From assembly GCA_015654675.1 (NCBI GenBank), contig JAATGM010000022.1, forward strand, positions 1 to 64,000: 64,000 nt of DNA, written 5' to 3'. Of the stretch, positions 9,944-18,616 are shown in pieces. The notes beneath the pieces were generated by a model. The model saw only the letters and a list, made by a program, of their open reading frames with translations, was not told the DNA's origin and did no database searches. Within the stretch, counting starts at the first letter, position 1. Every line of letters starts with the position of its first letter. The translations under genes and the position numbers were made by a program. This DNA is from Planctomycetota bacterium (GTDB lineage: Bacteria > Planctomycetota > Phycisphaerae > UBA1845 > UTPLA1).

Positions 9944-11233
9944 CTAGCTCGCGATCAGGCGATACGACTTCTCGCCATGAATGCTCTGATCAAGCCCGGC
10001 CAGCTCCTGTTCTTCGCTCACGCGCAGCCCGACGGTGGCTTTCAGCACCCAAGCAATCGCGAATGTACCGACCCCCGCGAACACCGCCGCGGCCGCCAGC
10101 CCCGCCACTTGCTTGACCAATTGAGTGCCGCTGCCCGCAATCAGCCCGGCCGCCGGCATGAAACAAAAGATACCCGTCGCAATGCCTCCCCACGCCCCGC
10201 CGACGCCATGCACGCCGAACGCGTCTAACGCGTCGTCATACACGTGCGCCCGCTCCTTGAAATGCACCGCCAGGTAACACAGCGTGCCCGCCACCAGTCC
10301 GATCACCAGCGCCCAGCGCGGCTCGACATATCCGGCCGCCGGCGTGATGGCCACGAGGCCCGCGAGAATTCCGGAAACCAGCCCCAGACTCGTGCAACGC
10401 CCCGTTCGCATAAACTCCACGACGATCCATGCCAGCCCGCCCGCCGCGGCCGCCGTTTGCGTCGTTGCGAAGGCCAGCCCGGCGATCGACCCGGCCGCCG
10501 GCACCTCCGATGCAATCGCGCTGCCCGCGTTGAAGCCGAACCAGCCAAACCACAAAAATCCCGCGCCGGTCACGGTGAGGATGAGATTCCCCGGCTCCAT
10601 ACTTTCGTTCGCAACCTTGAGTCGCCGCCCGATCATCAACGCCATGACCAGCGCCGCCACGCCGGACGAAACATGCACCACGGTCCCGCCCGCAAAATCG
10701 AGCACGCCATATCGCAGCAACCACCCGCCGTCCGCCCACACCCAATGCGCCAGCGGACAATAGATCAACGTGGACCACAGGACGATAAACAGCACGTAAC
10801 TCGAAAGTTTCATCCGCTCGGCAATCGCCCCCGAGATCAACGCCGGCGTAATAATCGCGAACTTGCCCTGAAACATCACAAACACAAGTTCGGGAATGTG
10901 CTTGTCGCCGTACACCGCGTTGTAAGCAATTCCGCTCAGACAGAACTTGTCCCAGTCAAACCCGATGATCCCGCCGTGATCGGTGCCAAAGCAAAGCGCA
11001 TATCCAATCACAATCCACTGCACGCCAATCACGGCCATCGCCAGAAAGCTGTGCATCATCGTGGAGAGCACATTCTTGCGCCGCACCAGCCCCCCGTAGA
11101 ACATGGCCAGCCCCGGCACCATGAGCAAAACGAGCGCGCAACTCGTCAGCATCCACGCCGTACTGCCCGCATCGATGGTCGCAACATCCGCGGGGCTCGA
11201 CACTCCCGAAGCAAGCATCTCAAACGCGCTCAT
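9944..11233 (-). CDS. amt: Ammonium transporter (Amt/AmtB family)
   Basis: A 429-residue polytopic membrane protein with about 11 hydrophobic segments. 'PGLAMFYGGLVRRKNVLS' is the Amt signature in TM1-2. The conserved Asp and first pore His are seen in 'LDFAGGTVVHVSSG' (His about 187), and the second pore His in 'DAFGVHGVGGAWGG' (about 341). These line the conduction path for ammonium/ammonia. The ATG at 11233 has an AAGGAG ribosome site. The usual GlnK/PII partner is absent on both sides. Location beside glnN fits ammonium uptake feeding glutamine synthesis. Confidence 0.95.
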   Translation of the reverse strand: MSAFEMLASGVSSPADVATIDAGSTAWMLTSCALVLLMVPGLAMFYGGLVRRKNVLSTMMHSFLAMAVIGVQWIVIGYALCFGTDHGGIIGFDWDKFCLSGIAYNAVYGDKHIPELVFVMFQGKFAIITPALISGAIAERMKLSSYVLFIVLWSTLIYCPLAHWVWADGGWLLRYGVLDFAGGTVVHVSSGVAALVMALMIGRRLKVANESMEPGNLILTVTGAGFLWFGWFGFNAGSAIASEVPAAGSIAGLAFATTQTAAAAGGLAWIVVEFMRTGRCTSLGLVSGILAGLVAITPAAGYVEPRWALVIGLVAGTLCYLAVHFKERAHVYDDALDAFGVHGVGGAWGGIATGIFCFMPAAGLIAGSGTQLVKQVAGLAAAAVFAGVGTFAIAWVLKATVGLRVSEEQELAGLDQSIHGEKSYRLIAS

Positions 11234-11421
11234 CTAATCTCCTTCCCCGTCCACTTCGCGCTCTTGTAGTCGTACTCCCCCTCCGGCTCAACCGCGCCCG
11301 ACGCCGCGCAGAGTCCAACCGCCGGCCGCGCCCAGGTCGCGGCGGTCGTTCGGAACCGCCCGGTGTCTTCTCGAAAATCCCCTATAGGCGAACCCACCCG
11401 CACCAATCGCCCGTCGTCGAT

Positions 11422-12315
11422 CTACGGACACGCCCCGCCCGGAATGCAATTCACAAATCCGACGATGTCCATCCCGTCAACGCGCCCATCGTTATTCATA
11501 TCGGCCGACTGCAAATCACAATCCGGAAACGATTTCGCGTAAGCAGCCGGATCAATCAACGCCTCCACGAATGAAGCCACGTCCAAGACATTCCGAGCGC
11601 CATCGCAATTGACGTCGCCCTTTCGAAAAACGGGCACAAACGCCCAGTTCCCTTCGAGACGACCGTCGTACTGGGTCCAGGAGATGTTTACGAATGACTG
11701 GTAACCACTCGCACTAGACCACAAGGTGTCGGACGTAGCCTGCAAACTACTCTCCCTCGACATCCAGTACCCCGGCAAGTTGCCCTGGCCCTGGACAGCG
11801 ATCGAGAAGTAGGCAACCTGTCCCGGCTGCAGAATTAAGTTAAGACCGAGAAGAGAGCCCGGAGTATCCCATGACGCCATGTAGTTGCTGATGGGAAAGC
11901 CGAAGATCAATCCGAACCCCACTTCCGTGATGGTCGGCATCGGGACAGATGCATGGCCGACCAGGTCACCGGGAGCAAGCGGGTCTCCCGCAAAGAAGCC
12001 CCCCGGAGTCCATGCGCTCGCGTACATATTCGACGTCTTTAGCCCGTACTGTGTGTACGCTGACACACCCATGCTACCGTGACTGAGCTGCAACACGTTG
12101 GACGTAGTGTTCTCAAGTCGAACGGGCAGGATGGCACCGCCGCCGCTGTCCAATCCGCCATTCTGATACACGCCAGTCCCATTAGGATTGGAGTTGCCGG
12201 TCTGCAACAGCCAGACGACCTCCGCATGCAACACCGGCGTGCCGACGAGCCCGGTCACCGCGAGAGCGATCAGCGGCCGGACAGCGAACCGCAAATGAGC
12301 AGACCGCTTGATCAT
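11422..12315 (-). CDS. Secreted dockerin-like protein, tandem paralogue 4 of 4
   Basis: Last of four tandem paralogues transcribed right to left. The 297-residue product has a signal peptide, the shared start 'VVWLLQTGNSNPNGTGVYQ', a beta-rich body of about 190 residues, and a C-terminal pair of EF-hand loops (GDVNCDGARNVLD... and ADMNNDGRVDGMD...) typical of type I dockerin-like modules. The start ATG (12315) overlaps the preceding gene's stop as ATGA, so translation is probably coupled. The body matches no enzyme family I know; a role in surface attachment or matrix is inferred only from export and the dockerin-like end. Confidence 0.75.
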   Translation of the reverse strand: MIKRSAHLRFAVRPLIALAVTGLVGTPVLHAEVVWLLQTGNSNPNGTGVYQNGGLDSGGGAILPVRLENTTSNVLQLSHGSMGVSAYTQYGLKTSNMYASAWTPGGFFAGDPLAPGDLVGHASVPMPTITEVGFGLIFGFPISNYMASWDTPGSLLGLNLILQPGQVAYFSIAVQGQGNLPGYWMSRESSLQATSDTLWSSASGYQSFVNISWTQYDGRLEGNWAFVPVFRKGDVNCDGARNVLDVASFVEALIDPAAYAKSFPDCDLQSADMNNDGRVDGMDIVGFVNCIPGGACP

Positions 12316-13175
12316 GAACACCCGCTCAGCAGGCAAGCCGCGAACCCGGCCACATCGAGACCGTTAACGCTGCCGTCGCCATTGATGTCTGCGTTCTGAA
12401 TCTGGCAATCTTGATGTGAGCCACCCCACCCGGCCGGGTCAAGCAGTGCTTCGATGAACGGCCCCACGTCGAGGGTATTGATGGTTCCGTCGCAATTCAG
12501 GTCACCCTTATGAAAAACCGGCACAAATGCCCAGTTCCCTTCGAGGTGACCATTGAATTGGGTCCACGAGATTTGCTCAAACGTTAAGTAACCGGACGCA
12601 GAAGACCAGAGCGAGTCCGACATTGCGGCGAACGTGCTCTCTCTCGGAAACCAACCACCGGTGGAGGAATCTTGACCGGGAACTGCAATCGTGAAGTATG
12701 CGCTCTGCCCCGGTTGGAGCACAAAGTTCAGTCCGAACAGCGAGCCGCGTGTATCCCACGCAGCCCGGTAGTTGGTAATCGGATCGCCAAAGATGCTGGC
12801 CGACCCGACCGTCGTGATGGTCGGCACGGCGACCGCGGCGTGGCCGACCAAGTCACCCGGCGACAGCGGATTTCCACCGAAGAAGCCCGCCGGCGTCCAA
12901 GCCGTTCCGTACATCCCGGACGTCTTGAGCCCATCTGACGTATATGCCGAGACGCCCATGTCGCCGTGGCTCAATTGCAGTACATTGGGCGTGCTGTTCG
13001 TGAAGAAAAATGGGAGGATCGCGCCACCACCAACCGCGCTGCTGCCATTCTGATAAACCCCATTCCCATTCGGATTCGAGTTCCCCGTCTGCCGCAGCCA
13101 GACGATCTCCGCCCGCGCCGCCGCTCCGCCGATCACAAACACAACAATTAGCAGAATGCGCACCCTCACGGGCAT
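12312..13175 (-). CDS. Secreted dockerin-like protein, tandem paralogue 3 of 4
   Basis: A 287-residue paralogue: signal peptide (MPVRVRILLIVVFVIGG), then 'EIVWLRQTGNSNPNGNGVYQ', the shared beta-rich body ('GLKTSGMYGTAWTPAGFFGG', 'VLQPGQSAYFTIAV') and a dockerin-like end (GDLNCDGTINTLD..., ADINGDGSVNGLD...). The chosen ATG lies 10 bases inside the end of paralogue 2; a start further upstream would fall deeper inside that gene. No separate ribosome site is needed if termination-reinitiation operates. The gene ends in the ATGA shared with paralogue 4. Function unknown. Confidence 0.75.
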   Translation of the reverse strand: MPVRVRILLIVVFVIGGAAARAEIVWLRQTGNSNPNGNGVYQNGSSAVGGGAILPFFFTNSTPNVLQLSHGDMGVSAYTSDGLKTSGMYGTAWTPAGFFGGNPLSPGDLVGHAAVAVPTITTVGSASIFGDPITNYRAAWDTRGSLFGLNFVLQPGQSAYFTIAVPGQDSSTGGWFPRESTFAAMSDSLWSSASGYLTFEQISWTQFNGHLEGNWAFVPVFHKGDLNCDGTINTLDVGPFIEALLDPAGWGGSHQDCQIQNADINGDGSVNGLDVAGFAACLLSGCS

Positions 13176-14044
13176 TCCCCGGCCAGAAGGCAATCGGTGA
13201 AACCGGCGATATCCAACCCATCAACCCGCCCATCCCCATTCATATCCGCTGACAGTAAACCGCAATCCGGAAACGATATCACGTATGCAGTGGGATCAAT
13301 CAACGCTTCCACGAACGGTCCTACGTCTAGGACGTTTCGCACACTGTCGCAGTTGACATCGCCCATCCGAAAAACCGGAACAAACGCCCAGTCTCCCTCG
13401 GCGTACCCGGTGTACTGAATTGCTTGAGCGGCTGAAAAAAAGTCGTAACCAAGCGCCGAAGTCCACATGCGGTCCGACGGGAGCATCACCGAGCTTTCGC
13501 GCTGCAACCAGTAGCCACCACTGTTGATTCCCTGCATGTCGACCGCGAGGCCAAACAGAACCGTTTGTCCCGGCTGAATGACGAGATTCAGCAATCGCAG
13601 CGCGCCGGATTCATTCCAACTGGCGAGGTAGTTGGTGATTGGGATCCCCGAAACAGAACTGTTTCCGACCGTCGTAATGGTGGGCTGCGTCATTCCGAAG
13701 TGGTTGATAATGTCGCCGGGCCCCAGCGGATTTCCTCCTTCGAATCCCGCTTGACTCCAGGCGTTGGCGTAAAGCCCGCTTGTCTTGAGGCCGAAGAAGT
13801 CAAAGGCCGACACTCCCGTTTGACCGTGATCCAACTTCAGGGGAGTCGCGGTGTTGTTGGTGAATGTGAACGTAACGAACGCCCCGCCCCCACTGTCCAA
13901 CGAACCACACTGCTGAAGACCGGTTCCATTCGGATTCGAGTTCCCCGTCCGACGCAGCCAGACAATCTCCGCCCGCGCCATCGAAACACCGGCTACACCC
14001 ATTACCAATACTGCGATTAACCGAATGCGCACCCTCAAGGGCAT
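13166..14044 (-). CDS. Secreted dockerin-like protein, tandem paralogue 2 of 4
   Basis: A 292-residue product and the most divergent of the four in the body ('GGGAFVTFTFTNNTATPL', 'VIQPGQTVLFGLAVDMQ'). It keeps the 'EIVWLRRTGNSNPNG' start, the signal peptide and the dockerin-like end (GDVNCDSVRNVLD..., ADMNGDGRVDGLD...). In its first calcium loop the usual Gly is Ser (CDS rather than CDG). The ATG at 14044 overlaps the end of paralogue 1 by 10 bases; the stop overlaps the start of paralogue 3 by 10 bases in the same geometry. Function unknown. Confidence 0.75.
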   Translation of the reverse strand: MPLRVRIRLIAVLVMGVAGVSMARAEIVWLRRTGNSNPNGTGLQQCGSLDSGGGAFVTFTFTNNTATPLKLDHGQTGVSAFDFFGLKTSGLYANAWSQAGFEGGNPLGPGDIINHFGMTQPTITTVGNSSVSGIPITNYLASWNESGALRLLNLVIQPGQTVLFGLAVDMQGINSGGYWLQRESSVMLPSDRMWTSALGYDFFSAAQAIQYTGYAEGDWAFVPVFRMGDVNCDSVRNVLDVGPFVEALIDPTAYVISFPDCGLLSADMNGDGRVDGLDIAGFTDCLLAGECP

Positions 14045-14904
14045 TCTCCGGCCAGCAGGCAATTCGTGAACCCGGCGATATCCAACCCATTAACGCGCCC
14101 ATCCCCATTCATATCCGCCGACAGCAAACCGCAATCCGGAAACGACCCCGCGTAAGCAGCCGGATCAATCAACGCCTCCACAAACGGAGCGACGTCCAGC
14201 ACGTTGCGCGCGCCGTCGCAATTGACGTCCCCCTTCTGAAACACCGGCACAAACGCCCAATCACCTTCGAGATACCCGCTGAATTCAGTCCACGGAATGT
14301 CCGCAAACGGCTGATACCCAAATCCTCCGCTCCCCCACAGGATGTCGGATGGACCGTCCGAAGTGCTTTCGCGACCGAACCAGTGACCTTGATCGTTCCC
14401 CTGATGCGGGACGGAGATGGTGAAATACGCGCTTTGACCGGGCTGAAGGATAAAGTTCAGACTGCGAAGTGAGCCAGCGGTATCCCAGTCTGCAAGATAG
14501 TTGGTAGTCGGTATCCCGAAGAGCTGTCCCGTTCCAACCGCTGTGATCGCCGGCGGCGGGACTGAAGCGTGGGCGACCAGATCGCCGGGAGCCAGCGGAT
14601 TCCCCGCAAAGAAGCCCGCGGGCGTCCAGACGCTCGCATACATCTCGGAGGTCTTAAGTCCATACGGAATGTACGCGGAGACTCCCATGGTCCCATGGCT
14701 GAGCTGCAACGCATTGGGCGTACTGTTCGTAATGAAGAATGGGAGTGTTGTGCCGCCACCTGTGCTTCCGCTGCCATTCTGATAAACCCCATTCCCATTC
14801 GGATTCGAGTTCCCCGTCTGACGCAGCCAGACGTAATCAGCACCCCGAACAGCCGGCGCCGCCGCAATAAGCACAATCACAGCCAGCCCGTGAATGACCC
14901 GCAT
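14035..14904 (-). CDS. Secreted dockerin-like protein, tandem paralogue 1 of 4 (array head)
   Basis: First gene of the array, 289 residues from the ATG at 14904, which follows a GGGGA ribosome-site-like sequence. The frame is open further upstream, but only this start gives a signal peptide directly (RVIHGLAVIVLIAAAPAVRG), and the upstream text does not look coding. The body is close to paralogues 3 and 4 ('YVWLRQTGNSNPNGNG', 'VWTPAGFFAGNPLAPGDLV', 'FILQPGQSAYFTI'). The end is dockerin-like (GDVNCDGARNVLD..., ADMNGDGRVNGLD...). A promoter for the whole array should lie in 14905-15464. Confidence 0.75.
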   Translation of the reverse strand: MRVIHGLAVIVLIAAAPAVRGADYVWLRQTGNSNPNGNGVYQNGSGSTGGGTTLPFFITNSTPNALQLSHGTMGVSAYIPYGLKTSEMYASVWTPAGFFAGNPLAPGDLVAHASVPPPAITAVGTGQLFGIPTTNYLADWDTAGSLRSLNFILQPGQSAYFTISVPHQGNDQGHWFGRESTSDGPSDILWGSGGFGYQPFADIPWTEFSGYLEGDWAFVPVFQKGDVNCDGARNVLDVAPFVEALIDPAAYAGSFPDCGLLSADMNGDGRVNGLDIAGFTNCLLAGECP

Positions 14905-15464
14905 TACATCCCCGGAAAAATCCGCCAGCGCAATTCCCGATACGCCGCCGCATCTCGCAAAAAATGACCCGATACCTCTTATCCTCCTCTCCCGCCGCTC
15001 GAATTTCAAGCTCCGCCGCATCCCGACCGGCCACACACTCGATAAAGCCGCGCAATCCGAAGGTCGCGCGTGCTTCCGGGCGTTTGTCGGAATGACCCGC
15101 CGCCCCTCCCTGCGGTCTTCGCGCAAGAACTCATCGCCTCGCCATCCATAAACATTCATCGAACCTCCCCCGGCACAATCGTTCCGCGTCGATTCGATCG
15201 CAATGCACGGCTCGACGAGCGCAATCCCCCTGCTATGTTCGTGCGCCAGCCGCGCCAACTCCCGCCGCCGCGCAGCGTCGACGCCACAAATATGTGGACT
15301 ACCGCACACCGCTAATAAAAATTCTTGTTTTGTACCTTGAACTCCCGGTACTCCATTGGTCATGTTAGAGCAATGGACGATCGGGCCGGCCGAAGCGCCG
15401 GCCTGTGCGCGATAGGCGACTGGAAATAGTGTCGGCGAAAGCCGCAAAAACGCGAGGACGAGCC
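14905..15464. other. Divergent intergenic region (560 bp)
   Basis: This lies between the heads of two divergent secreted-protein genes. I see no convincing gene: frames here are Arg/Pro-rich shadows. A 7-bp hairpin, GGCCGGC/GCCGGCC, sits at 15384-15403 in the 5' leader of the rightward gene. An AT-richer patch at 15310-15340 is the likeliest promoter zone. I could not assign -35/-10 boxes with confidence. Confidence 0.4.
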
Positions 15465-16844
15465 ATGCACAAGATGATTTCGAAGCGCGGTGCGAGTGGA
15501 GTCGGACTATGTATTGCAACGCTGCTGGCGTTGTGCGCGGCAGCGTCAGGCCAGGACGTCTATTACGGCGACATCCCCGATACGATCAATCACGGCACCG
15601 CCGGAACAACCAATCCCACCATTCGCGCCTACACGCTCGGCACCAAGACGTGCAACATCTCATCCAACAGTCTGGCATGGATCAACAGCGGCACGCCCGC
15701 CGTCGCCTTCAACATGTTCCGTCTCGCCGATGGCCGCCTCACGCAAATCGGAATGTCATGGGCCAAGCACGCCTGCTGCGTCTCGAACACCTCCGACTCT
15801 GTCTGCCCCGGCGCAACCTGTTCAACCTCGGGCTTCGGTCTCCGGCCGGGCTGCCGCGATACATATAACGCGAGCTGGAACGCCGGCCAGAACCGCCTCG
15901 GACCGCGCTCCGGCATTAATCCATATAGCGCGACGTTTGCCGCCCTGGCCGGAAACACGGGCAACGCCATCTTCAAACGCCTTCAGGTGCTCGAATCCGA
16001 CCTGCTCACGGCCGGCGCCCTGTATTTTGTCGACGGCGTCTACGTCTGTACGGAAGAAGCCGCCCAGCCGACGCAGCTCAACAACGCGTCATACCGCCGC
16101 GCGACCGTCGCCCCGACCACGTTCGACCTCGCACTCCAGGGCACGATCGTGGGCGGCATCCCCGCCATCCGCGCCTGGCGCGACCACGGACTGGGCGCCA
16201 ACACGCCCGACACCTCCGTGACCGTCGCCACGCTCGATATCCCGAGCGAGGGACGATTCTGGTACGCCTACAAAGTCACCGGCTTGGGCGGCGGGCAATA
16301 TCGTTATGACTACGCCGTCTACAACCTGAACTCGGATCGCAGCGGCGGTTCATTCAGCGTGGCCATTCCGGCGGCGACCACCATCAGCGACGTCGGGTTC
16401 AACGCCCCGTTCTATCACTCGGGCGAGCCCTACTCAAACGCCGCATGGAACGCGTCCGTGACCGGCTGCGCCGTAACCTGGTCGACTCCCGAGACGTTCA
16501 CCACCAACCCAAACAGCAGCGCCCTCCGCTGGGGCACCATGTACAACTTCTGGTTCACCGCGAACCGCCCGCCGGTCGGTGGCACGGCCACGCTCGGCCT
16601 GTTCAAGCCGCACACGCCGCAATCGATGGCGATCACCATGTCGGTCCCGGGGGGCTGCACCGGCACGCGCGGCGACATGAATGCCAGCAGCGCGATCGAC
16701 GGCGACGACCTCCAGTCGTTCGTCAACTGCCTGGTCGCGGGAACGGCGGCCGGCGCCGACTGCGACTGCGCCAATGTGGACAACGCCTGCGGGCTGGACG
16801 CGGGTGACGTGAACGCCTTCGTGCTGGCCCTGACCGGCCAATAG
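15465..16844 (+). CDS. Secreted protein with C-terminal dockerin-like module
   Basis: 459 residues from the ATG at 15465, preceded by GGACGA. Signal peptide to about residue 33 (LCIATLLALCAAASGQ), then a family text seen in many planctomycete exported proteins: 'YYGDIPDTINHG', 'SLAWINSGTPAVAFNMFRL', 'RLTQIGMSWAKHA' and 'GLGPRSGIN'-like 'RLGPRSGIN'. Several Cys pairs (ACC, CPGATC) suggest disulphides. The last 60 residues form an imperfect dockerin-like pair (GDMNASSAIDGDDL..., DNACGLDAGDVNAF...), the second loop degenerate. Function unknown; it is divergent from the tandem array and probably shares a promoter region. Confidence 0.75.
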   Translation: MHKMISKRGASGVGLCIATLLALCAAASGQDVYYGDIPDTINHGTAGTTNPTIRAYTLGTKTCNISSNSLAWINSGTPAVAFNMFRLADGRLTQIGMSWAKHACCVSNTSDSVCPGATCSTSGFGLRPGCRDTYNASWNAGQNRLGPRSGINPYSATFAALAGNTGNAIFKRLQVLESDLLTAGALYFVDGVYVCTEEAAQPTQLNNASYRRATVAPTTFDLALQGTIVGGIPAIRAWRDHGLGANTPDTSVTVATLDIPSEGRFWYAYKVTGLGGGQYRYDYAVYNLNSDRSGGSFSVAIPAATTISDVGFNAPFYHSGEPYSNAAWNASVTGCAVTWSTPETFTTNPNSSALRWGTMYNFWFTANRPPVGGTATLGLFKPHTPQSMAITMSVPGGCTGTRGDMNASSAIDGDDLQSFVNCLVAGTAAGADCDCANVDNACGLDAGDVNAFVLALTGQ

Positions 16845-16940
16845 CCGGTAACGCACAATCCGAACGGCCGCCTGCATCAAAATGGCCACCGGAATTCTGC
16901 TTGACTTCGCGATTCGATCGAACTAAACAGTTTCCGAACA

Positions 16941-16969
16941 ATTGCCCCGCCTAATAAGGCGGCGGCAAT
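16941..16969. terminator. 12-bp hairpin downstream of the secreted-protein gene
   Basis: ATTGCC-CCGCCT (16941-16952) pairs with AGGCGG-C-GGCAAT (16957-16969) across an AATA loop, with a single bulged C. It lies about 100 bp after the stop at 16844. It could be a terminator or a 3' mRNA end; there is no U-run. Confidence 0.45.
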
Positions 16970-17096
16970 CTGGGGTAAACGTGCGCAATAGCCCAGGTTG
17001 GGGGGCCGGCGCCGACTCCCTGCCCATGCCAAAGTTCTTTGATAAGTGAATCTCACGCCGCGCAACGATCACGGAATCAACGACTTGCGTTGCGTC

Positions 17097-17182
17097 TCAA
17101 AAATCTCATCTCCACCGATGAGGCCTGAGATTTCAAACCCCCGGTGTTTTGGCGTTTTGACGTCTAAGTGTTTCGGCGTTTT
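17097..17182. repeat. Short-period tandem words (9-base and 8-base)
   Basis: At 17143-17182 five consecutive 8-base units read GGTGTTTT, GGCGTTTT, GACGTCTA, AGTGTTTC, GGCGTTTT. Just upstream, at 17097-17110, the word (A)AATCTCA with 9-base spacing appears, followed by a small hairpin CTCATC/GATGAG (17105-17122). No gene occupies 16845-17281. Confidence 0.6.
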
Positions 17183-17281
17183 TGCCATTTTCCGCGCCCG
17201 CCCGCCAACCCGCCTGCGATCTATCCCCGGAGGCAGTAGATCACCCGCAAGGCAAACCTCCTCGCCAGAAGGAAGTAGATC

Positions 17282-18487
17282 ATGACCCCTAACCCAGTCT
17301 CCCAAATCCATCGCCGCCGGCAGTCATCGCCGCTCGCCGCCGCCGTTCTCCTCCTCGCGGCCCTCCCGGTTCTCGCCGCAGACGGCCCCAACGCCGTCCT
17401 CGCCCGCATGAACTGGAAAAGCTCCATCTACAACAGCGCCGTCAACGGAACCTCCAGCTTCGCCACCAACGGAACATTCAGTCTCCATGCCGGCACCAGC
17501 ATCCCGGCCGACCCCAACGCCAAACCCGCCTTCGCAGGCAGCGGCGAAATAGTCCATAACCCCGCCGAACAGCCCGCCGCCATTCGCGACAAGTTTCCCA
17601 CCAAACTTACTGACCTCGTCTCAGGCGGAATTGTCGCCGGCCCGGCCGTCAACGCCGCCGGCTATAACACCGCCGCCAAAGTCTTCAACGCCGCCGACCC
17701 CGACACCTCCGGCGAAGCCCTCGCCCTCCGCGAGTTCCCCGGCCAGGGTTTCAACTTCATCACCGCCAAGGCCGAGGCCAAGTGCAAGTTCACGCGCGAA
17801 ATGGTCAACAACAAGTGGCTCCACACCGCGGACCCGAAAGGCACCGAAGTCTCGCTCGGCTCCCTGGGCAACGTGCCCGCCAACGTGAAGCGCGGCTCCG
17901 TCGGCGCGCTGGTCTACGACCCGCTCAACTTCCAGATCCCCGATTCCACTTTCAGCAATCTTGGCGGCATTGCCGGCCTCGACAAGGACGACTTCGGCGT
18001 CCAGCTCAACGACCCGGCCGCCGTGGCCGCGTCCACGCTCGAAGTCGGCACCAACTTCCCATTCGCCTCCGACCCGAGCGCCAACCCGCTGGGCAACAGC
18101 GAGCAGGGCCTACCGCTCGTCTATCGCCTCAACGTCACCTTCTCCGCCGCCGACCCCATGCACCCCTTCATCCGCTTCCAGTTCAACCCGAACTTCAGCT
18201 TCTTCGACCCCGATCACCCCGAGTCGCCCTGGAGCCAGGGCCAGATCGAATCCAACGTGCAAACGCGCCTGCTCGACATGCTCACAATGGTTAACGGCGA
18301 GGTCCAGCTCTCCGACGACCTCGACCTCTTCGGCTATACCGTCGATGCCCAGCGCTCGACCATGGCCTACCAAATCGACTACATGGGCGCAACCATGGGC
18401 GTCACCCCCGAACCCGCCACAATCGCCCTGCTCGTCGCCGGCCTCGCCCTCATCCCGCGTCGCCGCAATAAGCAGGCCGCCGCGTAA
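17282..18487 (+). CDS. PEP-CTERM secreted protein
   Basis: 401 residues from the ATG at 17282, with an AAGGAAG ribosome site 7 bases upstream. Signal peptide to about residue 33 (LAAAVLLLAALPVLAAD). The body is rich in Asn, Ala and Phe, with no recognisable enzyme motif. The C-terminus 'VTPEPATIALLVAGLALIP' followed by RRRNK is a canonical PEP-CTERM sorting signal. Exosortase-dependent processing is expected from knowledge of the family; the exosortase gene must be elsewhere. Monocistronic, with a strong hairpin behind it. Confidence 0.75.
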   Translation: MTPNPVSQIHRRRQSSPLAAAVLLLAALPVLAADGPNAVLARMNWKSSIYNSAVNGTSSFATNGTFSLHAGTSIPADPNAKPAFAGSGEIVHNPAEQPAAIRDKFPTKLTDLVSGGIVAGPAVNAAGYNTAAKVFNAADPDTSGEALALREFPGQGFNFITAKAEAKCKFTREMVNNKWLHTADPKGTEVSLGSLGNVPANVKRGSVGALVYDPLNFQIPDSTFSNLGGIAGLDKDDFGVQLNDPAAVAASTLEVGTNFPFASDPSANPLGNSEQGLPLVYRLNVTFSAADPMHPFIRFQFNPNFSFFDPDHPESPWSQGQIESNVQTRLLDMLTMVNGEVQLSDDLDLFGYTVDAQRSTMAYQIDYMGATMGVTPEPATIALLVAGLALIPRRRNKQAAA

Positions 18488-18517
18488 CGACTCCGACTAG
18501 CCGCATGCTCGCATACC

Positions 18518-18555
18518 GAGGCCCGGACAGCAGCGAAAGCTGCGACCCGGGCCTC
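18518..18555 (+). terminator. Long hairpin with GAAA tetraloop
   Basis: GAGGCCCGG (18518-18526) pairs perfectly with CCGGGCCTC (18547-18555). Inside, GCAGC pairs with GCTGC around a GAAA tetraloop, with a symmetric 3x3 internal loop. A short T-rich stretch follows (GCTTTCGTT). It is the likely terminator of the PEP-CTERM gene. Confidence 0.65.
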
Positions 18556-18616
18556 GCTTTCGTTCCCTCGTGCGCCATAATGAAGTCACTGAGCGCATGC
18601 AACGAAAGCCGCCCCA

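Noticed and set aside
14905-15519. N-terminal extension of the array's first gene
   Set aside because: Overlaps the divergent gene's start and lacks coding character; the signal peptide begins at 14904.
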